Shown: positions 12,380-23,390 of the stretch, one piece after another
Layout of the letters: each line of letters opens with the position of its first letter
Position numbering within the stretch: position 1 is the stretch's first letter
Assembly: GCA_008360975.2 (NCBI GenBank)
Contig: CM039182.1
Coordinates: 106,568,443 to 106,632,442 of the forward strand
Direction: 5' to 3'
Length of the DNA: 64,000 nt
Source: Lichenostomus cassidix
Lineage: Eukaryota; Chordata; Aves; Passeriformes; Meliphagidae
Program-made: the position numbers and the translations under genes
The notes under the pieces: model-generated
Databases searched by the model: none
Told to the model about the DNA's origin: nothing
What the model saw: the letters and a program-made list of their open reading frames with translations, nothing else

Positions 12380-15029
12380 TTGCATTATCAATGTTGTCAA
12401 TTAAATTTCCATCCAGAAGAAGCCTGTGTGTATTGATGCTCCCATTGCACTATTGACAAGTCTGTTCCCAATTACTACATGGAGGTGAACTGAAGATACT
12501 CAACAGAAGTAAAGATGAATCATCCTGTCTTTATACACTCCATGCACAGAGCCAAACCAAGAAACTCCCCTTTTCTCTCAGTCTGCTAATGTCTCTGAAA
12601 AGCCATCAGAGAGGACCACCACGTAGCTAGCAGCTGTTTCTTAGACATCTCTAAATGAAAGATTTTCCCTTTTTTAAGGTTTAGGGACGATAAACATGAC
12701 TGGAAATAATCTGAAGAGTCCAAGCACAGTGGGAGGGAGCAGAAGACATGGCTATGCTGAGAGGTGCATCCAGCTGTTGAGCCTGCAGGTGCATCTGGAG
12801 TAGATGGACAGGATAAAAAATTAGAGGTCTTCCTGGGCTGGATACATTTGAGTAATGAGGGAAGTTTGTGGAAGTAAATCAGAAAAAAACATGCTTAGAT
12901 AAGATCAGTCTAGACCAAAATAAGACAAACAGGGGAATCAAACCACAATTGGGACCTCAGGGATGAGAACAGCAAGTAGGAATAAGAGACCCAAAAAGAG
13001 ATTAAGCAAACTATGAATAAAAACTGGCATTAGATTTAGTGTGAAAAATCATGAATAGCTAGAAAAAGTGGCATTAAGAATGGTGATTGTGGAAAAAAAA
13101 TAGTCCAACTTTAATACAGTAGGACAAACATAAAAAAGGAAATTGAAAACTAACATATTTTTCCAGTTCCCCAGAAGAATCTACATCTGATCAAATAATT
13201 CACATCACAGTTAGGAGAGCCTGAGAAATAAGCATAAACATTATAAAAAAAACGAATAAAATTCACTATCTTTTTCAGAGGTTGTGATCTATAAAGGCTC
13301 CAGCTATCCAGAGGAATGGGGTGGTAAGGAGAAGCATTTCACAGGCGCAAAAGTGACACTTTCCTAAACTCAAACACATCCAACTTTCCATCCCTTCAGG
13401 AACCAAATGCAAACATGAGTGCTGTAGGTCTTGAGCAGGGCACCATGGAAGATAAAAATAGTTCTGCCTACAACAAACACTTGTCTCTACAGGCTCATAG
13501 CACGGCAGTTGAGAAGCACGAGGCGCACTTTCTGTTTCCTAATAAAACATCACATCACATGCTCAGCCACTTGCAGATTAAAACTAGCTCTCTTACAGCT
13601 GTGCAACTAGTGAGAGGATTAATGGAACACATAAAATCCTTGCAAAGATACTTGTCAGTTTAGGATTCTCCAGATACAGCTCATCCCCAAAAAAGCCACA
13701 GTGCACGACACATGGCAATATGAAAAACACAGCAGAAGAGGGAAAAAAAAATTGCAAAATGCCTGTAACTAAACCAGTGTATATTGTGAATATGCAAATA
13801 CGTTTTATTTCATATCAACTCTTAAGCAGCATACATGAGGGGAGCATTAGCGAATTGAGCTGCAGAAGGTTTAGGGGAGATACAGGTGTTTGAAATAAAA
13901 AAGAATGGCTCTCTAAATGTTAAACTGGAAGACGAAGCAAGAGCAGACACCAAAGAATGAGTTTTCGCCATATTCTTGCCAACATGCATGACCACGTACA
14001 TTCTCTACTGCTACTGTAGAGAATGCCAAAATTCTTTTTTTGGATCTTCCTGAAGTGCTATCACAATAGCAGTCCAGGGAGATAAAAGGGCCCTCAAAAC
14101 TGCAGTCACACTTTAAGCTCACTAACCATTCTGTTATTTTCTGATAGCTTCCATTTTATTAGAGAAATGTTTCCACATGGAAATGACTTATGTGTGCAAG
14201 GAGAAGCCTCTCTCCTGAAGAAGATTATAGCAATATATCAAAGAAAACCCCAAAGAACGCATCTGGTTGGCCAAAAGAACAAAGTATGTCCTAATTCAAC
14301 CTTTATTACATTTTTCCTGTTTCTTTTTAATGGTAGAGCAATACATACAAAAGAAAGGAGTCAAAAAAACTGCAGTGAGAAACAGCAACAAAGAGCACTG
14401 CAAGGAAAGAAAGGTTAATTACAGCACAAGAAAAGATGCAAGGAATGCGAAGAATGTCAGCAAGTAAATAAATCAATAATCTACACTCATCATTACATTC
14501 CTGAACTACCTTGAAAGCAAGGATATCTGCTCTTAACATTCCTGACAACAGAAGAGATTTTCAAGGAAGACCCCCTGCCCCCCTGCTGCATGCTCAGTTT
14601 CTGCCAGCACCCTTCTGTCATCAGCTGATTACAAGGGAACATTTCCAAGGGGAGGCTATATTACCTCCTGTAACAGTTTCATTCACACAAGCTTGTGCAT
14701 ACCTTGGGACAGCCCAGAAAAATTAACAAGCCAAAATTAATGTTGTGATCATTGCATTTAGTTGAAAAAAACCTCAAGGTCATTATCAAACAATTGCAGG
14801 AATGATGCACTATATTTCCCCCTCAACACTGCTCTCTAAAACACACTGGAGCTGAGCAGCTCATATGGAATAACAGCACAGATCAATAAAGCCAGAGACT
14901 AATGCAGTTTTACTGATGTATTACTTCACAATGGTATCAAAATACTATAAAGTGTGAGTTTTACAGCGGAAATGGAAGCTGAGTGATAGAGACAAGAGGA
15001 TCTAAAAGTCAAGAATTAACAAGTCAGAA

Positions 15030-15140
15030 GCAAACAAAAAAAACCCACTGACAAAAAAACCCCAAGCAAATAAACCAACCAGGCAAAGAAACACCAAAAA
15101 ACCCAACCAAAACCAAACCTTGAAAACAAAACCGTAACCT
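15030..15140. repeat. A/C-rich low-complexity tract
   Basis: About 110 nt of irregular AAAC, CCAA and CAAA units on the plus strand, the longest of the A/C tracts in the window. It lies 0.8 kb downstream of the CHST9 coding exon in the gene's sense. Confidence 0.8.
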
Positions 15141-15922
15141 CCCAATACAGGCATACAAGTAAAGTCAAGGATATGCCATCAATAAGGTGACACAACAGAA
15201 GCAGACCTGCAGGGCAAAACTGTGCATGTTAAGGGACTTACTGACATCCACCTCTTACACATTTTGTGGAGGGTTACTTCAGAACTAACTCTAGACTGGT
15301 CCCATAAACTGAGCTTCCAGTAGGTGTTGAGGTAAATATTCTGGTTTAGTTTTATCCATAAAATAATCTAGATCGAGTAGGGGTGGAAACCAAAATATCA
15401 TAAATGGGGAACAACAGAAATACAATTCATAAGTGTAATCCTGAGCCAATGCTAATACAGACTTACCCAAAGTTGCAATATGACTCTGATGCCATATATA
15501 AAATACTTGTAAGCCCACTCTCAAACAAACAACAAAAAAGAAAGGGAAAGGGTAATTCCATGAGCACTGTTGCTTAGAAGACCACTTTTGTCTATAAAAC
15601 ACAGCCGTAATTCTCCAAAAATTGCTTTGCCACACAAAATATAATGTACAAAACCCACAACAAATCACCATACAGATTTATTTCTAAATTGGACATGCAG
15701 AATGCTTTTGCAACACTTGCTTTTGCAAATGAAGCTGATACAATACGATTAGGTAGCTGGGGGCATCTTTTCACATGACTGAAGAAATTTCTTAATGATG
15801 TGTAGCAATTAAAGCAAGACTATTTTCAATGCCCTTCTACTGCATAAAGGAGGGGGACTCCACCCCCAACTGTCCTCAACAGATTTTACGGCCGTCTTAA
15901 AATAATGGCTGCAATTACATTT

Positions 15923-15960
15923 AAAAAAAAAAAAAAAGAGAGAGAGTGAGAGAGAGAAAA
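15923..15960 (-). promoter_or_regulatory. Pyrimidine tract just downstream of the CHST9 exon donor
   Basis: On the sense (minus) strand, intron positions +11 to +48 are pyrimidine except for one A: a CT-dinucleotide run followed by 15 T. It is a simple-sequence repeat, (GA)n plus A15 on the plus strand. U-rich or CU-rich RNA next to a 5' splice site is a known landing site for TIA1 (activating) or PTBP1 (repressing). The donor here, GTACAG, departs from GTAAGT at +4, +5 and +6, so such help could matter. The regulatory role is inferred; the tract itself is plainly visible. Confidence 0.45.
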
Positions 15961-15970
15961 TTCACTGTAC

Positions 15971-16070
15971 CTGTATGTTGTTCTTCAATCCGAGCTTGCA
16001 GATACATGAAGAGGAGTAGACCAGCTACTCCAAACAGCAGTACAGACACGAAGACTTGTCTTAGGTTCAT
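15971..16070 (-). CDS. CHST9: CHST9 first coding exon (partial): cytoplasmic tail and signal anchor
   Basis: The minus strand reads ATG at 16070-16068 and gives 33 complete codons plus the first base of a glycine codon, then the donor CATACAG|GTACAG. The peptide starts MNLRQ, continues with a hydrophobic segment [19 protein letters not shown] (about residues 6-24) and ends QARIEEQHT. This matches my memory of the N-terminus of vertebrate CHST9, including the [13 protein letters not shown] core and the IEEQHTG end at the same exon boundary. CHST9 is a Golgi type II membrane enzyme that moves sulfate from PAPS to C4 of terminal GalNAc on N-glycans (GalNAc beta1-4 GlcNAc). The segment is the signal anchor; the sulfotransferase domain is in later exons outside the window. 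An in-frame TGA lies 14 codons upstream, so this ATG is the only start in this frame within the exon. The paralogue CHST8 is the main alternative, but the residues fit CHST9 better. Confidence 0.9.
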
Positions 16071-16179
16071 GACCCTATGAGGGGGCTTCTTTTCAGCTTT
16101 CAGAAGGACTCATTGCTCACTTTTCTGAAGTTTTCAGCATGCCTGCATCTTCTTCAGTGTCTTCCCCAGAGACACCAAC
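16071..16179 (-). other. CHST9: CHST9 5' UTR portion of exon with three short uORFs
   Basis: The minus strand has a good acceptor: a pyrimidine-rich run (ATCCCTCTCTTGTTATTCCAG) ending with AG at 16181-16180, so the exon begins at 16179. The 109-nt leader before the start codon contains three upstream ATGs. The uORFs are 16148-16134 (M-Q-A-C-stop), 16140-16117 (M-L-K-T-S-E-K-stop) and 16113-16093 (M-S-P-S-E-S-stop). All end before the main ATG at 16070, whose context GTCATGA has a purine at -3 but no G at +4. Short, non-overlapping uORFs usually lower translation of the main frame; that effect is inferred here. Confidence 0.75.
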
Positions 16180-18028
16180 CTGGAATAACAAGAGAGGGAT
16201 GTTGTTCTTGTGTTACATTTTTATTCTTCACCAGGGACTGTATAAACAGCATACTATACACAAGCTAGAACTCTCACAAGCTATTACTTTCAATGTTTGT
16301 ATTTCTGCTCACAGTCTCAATGTTCTTCTTACCCCCAAGTGAGTTCCAAGCAGATGTGTTGCTAGAAGTGGTTGAGAGCACCATTCTACCTCCAGAATAG
16401 AAAACATCACCCACTGCCATGACAGAGTTCACCCTCAAACATGAATCCAAGTTGAGTTTTGCAGGATTAGGAAAAGCCAGCATAAGATGGTATCAGTAAC
16501 ACAGCAGAAAATGAATTAATGGATCATCTTTTTACTCAGCTCTTTTGCAACATGGAGAGGGACTTGTCAGGAGCTCAATTCTTGCCAGTAAGTTTAATGA
16601 AAATGAGCTCAAATGTAAAAACTTATGAAAAAATAAATTACTTTCTTGCACAGCAGTGGGCCCAGAGGAAGTAAGTAATTTACCTGATGCCCTGCACCTG
16701 CCACAAAGGGGCCACAAAATTCATTTTATAATATCAGAACATGAAGACACTGTGGATCACTCAATGACAGCTCCTTAACCTGAATGAGAATGTGCTCACT
16801 TTAAAAGTGCATTGAGAGAAGCTGAAGAGCAGTTGTTGAAACTGGCCCTCACAGAAAAAGAAAATGCTGTAAAATTCAACATAATGGACACTGTTGTCAG
16901 GGCATATGACAGAAATGTCTGATGAACTAACACAAAGAATGCAAGGAAAAGTTCAGACTTTTAAAGAAATACAGTCTACTGGATGATATGTGATAGATTG
17001 ATCTGTTAAATACACAGAAAAAGAAAATGCAGGAACTTTACAGTTATTCTGAATCATACAAGTACTGCATGTACCACAAGTTTGTATTTTTTAGTAATTC
17101 AGCTCTGTTACATCTATAATTGCTGAGTTTCTAAAAATAAAGTACACATAAAACTTAGCAGGAACTCCCATGAAAAACAGCTGTTGAATGAACAAAGTAA
17201 CTATGTTAGAAAGACACAAAAGGTTTCAAGAACAACAAAACTGTTCAGATCTTTTTAGATGTTTTTCCAATTCTGTGCCATTAAACTATACACTTCTCTT
17301 AAGCACAAACTTGCCTGCAGAAAATGTAAGCCACGGTTTAAATATTAATCATTTTATGTGTAATTGTTCTGTAGAAGACAGATAGCTAGACATTAACAGA
17401 ATGTAAATGTTCTGTCTGAAGTCTTTTTTGTAAGGGTCATGAAGCAACTGGTTTGAACCAGGCACATGAAAGGAAGGTGATAAAGGCTTTGTTCCACCTA
17501 GCTCTTTCTGCTTTGATTCTACAGAGGGGGAATTTCCTATATGTTATATAGAAGTACCTGTTTGCAGCTATTGTGATGATGCCCAGGATTGGAAGGAAGC
17601 GGTGAAGATTGGGTGAAAACAAAGAAAATGCATGAGGAATGCTGTGAAATGCTCTTTGTAAAGGTGTGGGCAGTGGAGCCTCCTTTCAGCCAGCTCTTTT
17701 TTTGCTCTTATCACTTTGCACCTTCTTTTCCTGCTGTGCTCTCAGCACTCTGACTAGCAATCTTCCTTATCTGTGCTACAAGGTTTGCTTACGTCTTTGC
17801 ACCTAACTTCAGTGCTGCAGCAAATGCGTTGTTTGCGTGGCTTCAGAAGTCTCTCTGCTGATGAGACAGAAGCTTCCCAGCATAAGCAGTGCTGTAAGAA
17901 TCACTAGTCATAGAAGGGACGAATACAAACCTCTTCTGTTTTCCCGCAAACAGAAGCTGTGTTGTTCATGTAACAGGACATCGACAGCATCTGGATTAGG
18001 GAAAGAAAAAAAGAAAAGCAGCAAATAA

Positions 18029-18141
18029 ATAAGATATGAGGGTCTGAATAAGTATCTTTGAAATAAATTACTTAAATTAGAGGTACTTTCTAATTTAAGT
18101 AATTTACTTCAAAGATACTTATTCAGACCCTCATATCTTAT
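18029..18141. repeat. Near-perfect 52-bp inverted repeat (long hairpin)
   Basis: Arm 1 (18029-18080) and the reverse complement of arm 2 (18090-18141) agree at 51 of 52 positions; the single difference pairs 18063 with 18107 (A opposite C on one strand). The spacer is only 9 nt (18081-18089). Transcribed from either strand, it would fold into a very stable 52-bp stem. It lies in the proposed intron 1 of CHST9. No terminal target-site duplication or transposon end was recognised. Near-identity of the arms suggests a recent origin, for example by polymerase template switching. Confidence 0.93.
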
Positions 18142-20624
18142 GAGCAATCAGTCTCTTGCTGTTGTTTGGGAGTCACAAGTTTCTCTCATAATAAAAAAGT
18201 GAGCAACCCAGACACACATAATGAAAGTGGCAGGCTTCCAAATAAGCCCACTTTTGTGATGTTGTTACTTCCTTCCATCTCCGACTAGACAAAACTCCCA
18301 TATATTCACCCCTTCTTTCTGAAAAAACAGTGTCCTTGAGTGGGCAAAAAAAGCTTTCTCAGACCACATGGATGATGCTGAAAGCAAAATATCTCACACA
18401 ACATCTCCATGAGCATTTCTGACATTTGTAGGCTGGCACTGCTGCTCTCTCCAGCCACTTGCTCTCATCCTCCCTGACTGCCCAACTCTTGCCACCTCCA
18501 TGAGGGCTTACTGACCAAGTTTAACTAAATTATAACCCACAAAGAATTCACTCAAGAACCAGTCCCAGTGGTTTTTTCTTTAGCAGTAGCAGGTATCACA
18601 TAGATCCATGACCCATGATAGCATAGGGTATACAGCTGACCTTGCCCAAACACCTTCATGGTTGCATGCAGCACAATCTACAAGCCCTGAAAGGTGATAA
18701 TATAGATGCACAGTAAAATCAGGAGCACTTTCAAGCAAGTTAATCTGTTAATAAGAAAACAGATGTTTTTCTGCCAGGTTAGTTTTGGTTTTGAGTGGAT
18801 AGAAGTTCATAAAAGCAGTTCAAGGTGCTTTTCTTTTTCTTTGTTTTGAACTACCAAACACACCCTAAGGCAAATTCACTCCACCATCATAGTCACTACA
18901 ATTATCTTTGTATCAAGAGTTTACATGCTGCTTGCAATTAGTTTAATTTATTTAAATTTAATTTATATGAAACTGTATTCTTCATTTATGTGTCAGCTAA
19001 GTTTTAAGATTAGTTTTAAACAAGAGTGACATTACTTTTAATTAAGACTACTCATTTTAGCTCAGGTTAGAATCTAAATACATCAAACCCAACTATTCTG
19101 CTACCTTATAAGATTTTAAAGGCTTTTCAGCTTGAATGAGTAGTTTAATTTATTTAACACAATGATTTGTAACCTGCATATGAAAAAATTATAGTGACAT
19201 TTAAAAAAGTCTGTATCTGTGGGTCTTCTAGTAGAACTTGAAAAATGGCTACACAACACTGACAAATTTCCTCCTTTTGTATTAAAAAGCGACAGTCATG
19301 GATTACACTCTCAGGCATCCTGTGCAAGAGGAAATACCTGCAAATATTCTTTAATCAAGATAAAGGCTTTCTTTTGGCTGTTAAGAGCCATTAAGCAGTC
19401 ACATTCCACCCAAGCATCTTCAAAAGGTATCAGCCATATCCAAACAGAAGTCCAGCATCACTGCTTCAGATGAGAATCTTTTTTGTGCTCCCAGTCCTGG
19501 GCAATACGCCTCCACTGGTGATACCTCGACCGTCATGCTGGATGGTTCTTGCTATGCAGGAACTAACGCAGCCCAAGAAACTCTGTTCCTTCCACCTATG
19601 CTGAACTAGATTATTGCTTTTGCCCAACCTCACCCCCATTTCTTTTGCATATAGGGACCCCAATGTCCCACCTGTTTCAACTCAGGCTTTCACAGGAAGA
19701 ATCATAGTGATCCACACACCCCAGAATTTCAAGTTCTTTTGAGTACTGGATAGAGGCTACTACATATCCTTATCCATCACAGAGAAACAGTAAATGTAGC
19801 AGACAATAGCACTACATAGCTCAGACGACAAAAACAGCAAGAATGTAAAAATTTGACAGGTCTATAGTCATTCAGTTCTGAGTCCAAATTGTTTAACATT
19901 TGTCAAGTATTAAGAATTTCAAGAATCCTCATTCCACTGATACAAATCCTGGCATTTTCCCCATTGTGCTTTGGGTTCAAATAGGTACATTCCTGTACAG
20001 GACCAATATAAGCAATTGAAATAACAGCCACCCAAAAATGGAGAAGAGTGCACCTCCTGCTTTTGGCCTGATTACTTCTTTCAGTATATCATCCAACTTT
20101 TTCTTCCTTGCAAGCAAATATACCTGCAGCTGAGGAGAGGTACTTCAGCACTCAGGTACAATTTCTGGCTCCTTCCTATTCTAGACCATACAAAACCAAT
20201 GGCATCTGCTCAGTATGCTTGACTAACTTTAGGTTTCATTGCCACTGCAACCCTCGCCATCACCTAGTTCCAAAATCAAGGACATATAAACACAAAACAT
20301 TAGATTGCCTCAAACTATTTCGAATCCTTTCTTTTTAGTTCCAGCTTTTTCCCCTTCACCTGGAAAAAAAATAATCAAAAAGCAGGGTTAACCAGCAGAA
20401 TACAGATGAAAAAACCCAGGCAATCTTTTTAATGGTCAAAGCATTCATGTTACTGTGGGATACCACAAATTCCCACCCACTCAGTATCTCCTTAGTCACA
20501 ACTGAATTAATGAAAACAAAATGAGAAAAAGAACACAGAAAGCTACTGCAACCACACAGTTCTTTTTTGATTTTTTCATTTTCTTCCCTTCTTCTTTCCT
20601 TACCTCAAGAAGCATTACATTTTC

Positions 20625-20647
20625 TGATAACTCCACTGGAGTTATCA
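20625..20647. repeat. 23-nt near-palindrome
   Basis: The arms TGATAACTCCA and TGGAGTTATCA flank a single C, giving an 11-bp perfect dyad. Dyads of this form can bind dimeric transcription factors, but I recognise no specific site. Confidence 0.8.
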
Positions 20648-21110
20648 TGGCAAGAAAATTTTGCAGTGAGGAATGTTCTGCTGGACACTGGCCCAGACTA
20701 CTTTCATCTCAGTCAGTGGAAGGAGGCAAGGATATCTTCTCACTTCAACACTTCCCCTCCTCCCTCACTTCTCATCTGTTAGCTCATCTCCTACTTCACA
20801 CGCAGATGATCCTCCAGGATCACCTTTCCATTGTCCACATCTCAACTTTCTGGCTTCACAACAACTAGCACAAGGCAGAGCTCCAGCTTTTAACAATGCT
20901 TGCACAGTTCCTCATACCAGGCAGTGCTACTTTTCGTTCCTGTTTATTACAAAGGTTGCAGGAAATAAACATACAGTATTTGCCATTTTCTATCTCCAGC
21001 AAGTTACACTGAATGTTACAGCTGGGTGAAGCCAAAGGCCTTACAGAAATTTGAAGTGAGCAAGCAGATCTCGATAGTTAAACAGTGGCTCTCAGAAAGT
21101 TTCTATATTC

Positions 21111-21212
21111 AAAAAACTGAACCAACCAACCAACCCCTCACCAAACACCCCCCAGAAAAAGAAAAAAACAAACCAAACAACAAAACCCAAAAATCACACC
21201 AAACCAAAATTC
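21111..21212. repeat. A/C-rich low-complexity tract
   Basis: About 100 nt beginning with CCAA repeats and continuing with A- and C-runs on the plus strand, in the proposed CHST9 intron 1. Confidence 0.8.
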
Positions 21213-22392
21213 CCATAATGTAGTTTTTCCTGTGCATAGGAATTTACTAGGAGGATACAGACAGCATACAGGCCCACTGTTACATCAGTTCTGCTGACAC
21301 CTCAGCAACTTCTAGACCTGAAGAGCTGCTTATAAGAAGGCTGTGTTAAAGTGTAATTGAAGACACCATCTGGCCTGCACAACTTTTATTACTGGCAATA
21401 ACTGAAGATTACTACCTACCAACATTGCAAATCAAGTTAAGAGAATTCTGTTAGAGCTCCATAAGACACAAATAATGAAATATTTTTAAATGAAATATAT
21501 AGGGATTTCTCTTCAAAGGAGAGACCTGTTTTTATCAAAGTGAGCATTCCTCACTCACCCACTGCAAATTATGAAACAATAAGCCCCTTTAAAAAAAATA
21601 GAGCTTAAAAATTTGAAATTTTAACAGCAGTCAGGAAATTCCAAACATCAACACCACCAAAGTAACTTCCCACCCAGTCAAGTTGTACATATTTAACATT
21701 TTTCAACTTCACTCTCCCTTGTTACATAGCAGACCACAATGTTGTTACAGCAATTACGTTTTGTTATAAATGCACTTTATAGCATACAGCATATCATACA
21801 AAATTAATACTGTAGCGAAGAAAATATGGTTTGCATTTGATTTCACCATTTTAATCTATTAACATCACTAGTTTCTCGTTATCCTTTTGATATATTTCCA
21901 AAGGAAAAAAATCAATCTAATGAAACAATGGATGTAAGCAAGACTCATTGCTTCTGAGAACATGCACCCACTTACCTGGTCCTGCTCCTCAACCATAAAT
22001 TCTACTTCAGAACATGTTGGTTTAATGCACATAGCAACTGGCCTCAGACACTTGAGGGTTATTTAAAGCTATAGCTCTAAACAAACAAAAGTTATGCTTG
22101 TGTTAAGAACAAATAAATGACAAGTTGTCCTATCCATGTGCATGCAGGTTGACATATCAGCATCATGGAAAGTAAAGTTTTGGTTACTTACAGAGAACAG
22201 AGGAGACACTGAAAGGGTCAGGTCTGAAACTTCACCAGTTCACCAGGATATTCAGTTCCAGGGGTTTCATCCTACAGCTGCTGGACATCTCACTTCAAAA
22301 AGGAAAAATCATTATTATTCTTAGTAACATTTCCCAGACAGGACTGAGGGACCTCAGCAGAAAAAGGCAAATTTGGCATGCTTAGCTCTTAC

Positions 22393-22780
22393 CTGTCTGA
22401 AGCACTCCTGGGAGTCAGTGAGCAGTCCCATGGAAGTAGCCTGTATTTTGGGAAGTTAAACAAAACCACTGCTCACAAGACAGCAACTTGATGGCTCTCA
22501 GTCTTCTACCAGGATTGTAGGTGGGATTTCTTTCCACTCTCAGGATAAGGAGCACTAGCAAAAGGACTGTGTCAAAGCCAGATCGTCCCTCTTGAACTGC
22601 TGAAATGACACGGTCTTGTTTACGGACTGCAGCGAACCGAGGTGCTATCAGCATGCCAACAAGACTCGCAGCCTGCCCCAGTCATTCACTCTACTGCTAC
22701 AAAACGCACAGGCAAAATACCAGCCCATTTTTTTTTTTTTTTTATTTTGGAGACGTGCCACGAATTCCTGATTCCCGGCG
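22393..22780 (-). other. CHST9: Candidate CHST9 non-coding 5' exon end
   Basis: On the minus strand CTTCAGACAG|GTAAGAGC is an excellent 5' splice site with the exon end at 22393, about 400 nt inside the transcribed edge of the CpG island. It is the best donor between the island and the coding exon, and its position suits a non-coding first exon. The proposed exon body contains a 16-base homopolymer (A on this strand). The exon's 5' edge is not defined by sequence and is set arbitrarily at the island boundary. No transcript evidence is available here. Confidence 0.4.
22728..22743. repeat. T16 homopolymer
   Basis: Sixteen T on the plus strand, at the AT-rich edge of the CpG island. It reads as A16 in the CHST9 sense direction, so it cannot serve as an acceptor pyrimidine tract for CHST9. 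Confidence 0.9.
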
Positions 22781-23390
22781 TGTGACGAAGGAGGGCTGAG
22801 TGGAGTCAGCAGAAAAGTTGCTCGGTGCGCGGTGCCGCAGCTGGGGCTCTGCGATCCCCTCAACTTCTGGGGCCGAACAGCAGCCCCTCGGGGCTCTCCC
22901 GGCGCTGCAGCCCTCGCCAGGGGCTCGCAGGGGTGTAGGGCTGGCCAGCTCGTCCCCCGGGGCCGCTCCGCGCTGGACGCACCGGGACAGCCGCTCCGCC
23001 GCCTGCGCTGCCGCCGCCGCGGAAGGTCCGGGCGCCCCGGGGCTGGGCGGTGCCGGCGGGGAGAGAGGAGATCCCGCTGGCTGCTCGCCCACCCTCCCGC
23101 TCGTCCCAGGTGGGTGCCCGGCGGCAGCCCCTCACCTGCCCCCCTCACCTGCCCGCCGCTCCCGGAGGCGCTTCCGCAGCCGCGCCTGCACACAAACTTT
23201 GGCCGCCAAACTTTGGGGCCGGGCGGGCTGGGAGGAGCCCCGGCGGCACGGGACACCCCCGGCCCCAGCGGGCTGGGCCCCCCCCGGGGTAGGTGAGTCC
23301 CCCCGGCCACCCCCGTGTGCTCCCGCACCGCCCGTGACATCGCCTGCCTCCCCGCCGCCCGGGGATGAAGAGCTTTGCTAGCAGGGTTTG
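22780..23390 (-). promoter_or_regulatory. CHST9: CpG island, likely CHST9 promoter
   Basis: About 600 bp packed with CpG dinucleotides and G+C stands out against flanks poor in CpG. It lies 6.7 kb upstream of the first coding exon of CHST9. GC-box-like cores (GGGCGG or its complement) occur near 23045, 23220, 23326 and 23356, and I see no obvious TATA box. Such islands commonly start transcription in both directions. Minus-strand CAG|GTGAGG donors end at 23149 and 23136. Plus-strand donors CAG|GTGGGT (exon end 23109) and TAG|GTGAGT (exon end 23292) are also present, so a divergent RNA is possible. The long frames here on both strands reflect GC richness and absence of stop codons. Confidence 0.75.

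Larger units (their letters stand above)
1..15970 (-). other. CHST9: CHST9 intron following the signal-anchor exon (partial)
   Basis: This stretch lies downstream of the donor at 15970-15969 in the direction of CHST9 transcription, and no further CHST9 exon is recognisable down to position 1. Reading frames on both strands are short and composed like random AT-rich sequence. Contents worth naming are given separately: inverted repeats near 1.2, 2.8 and 12.35 kb, a tandem duplication at 3.62 kb, A/C-rich tracts at 6.8, 11.9 and 15.0 kb, and a CR1 copy at 8.87 kb. In the rest I see only unique-looking AT-rich sequence. The intron assignment depends on the gene continuing past the left edge. Confidence 0.75.
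16180..22392 (-). other. CHST9: CHST9 intron 1 (proposed)
   Basis: This runs between the acceptor read at 16181-16180 and the strongest upstream donor candidate, CAGACAG|GTAAGAG, whose GT falls at 22392-22391. If exon 1 instead ends at 23136 or 23149, the intron is longer and 22393 marks the end of an alternative exon. The stretch contains a 52-bp inverted repeat at 18029-18141, a 23-nt near-palindrome at 20625 and an A/C-rich tract at 21.1 kb. No interspersed transposon copy was recognised, and no ORF looks coding. Confidence 0.5.

Noticed and set aside
15291..15671. 126-codon minus-strand frame just downstream of the CHST9 exon
   Set aside because: It does not continue the CHST9 reading frame, has no similarity to sulfotransferase sequence and lies in intron. 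Length is compatible with chance.
20521..21029. Overlapping plus-strand frames of 115 and 118 codons
   Set aside because: Composition is Ser/Leu/His-rich and low in complexity. They sit in CHST9 intron 1 antisense to the gene, with no family match.
22648..23381. Long overlapping frames on both strands (230 codons minus, 193 and 154 codons plus) in the CpG island
   Set aside because: Proteins are Pro/Ala/Gly/Arg-rich with no family resemblance, and frames are open on both strands at once. This is expected where GC is high and stop codons are rare.
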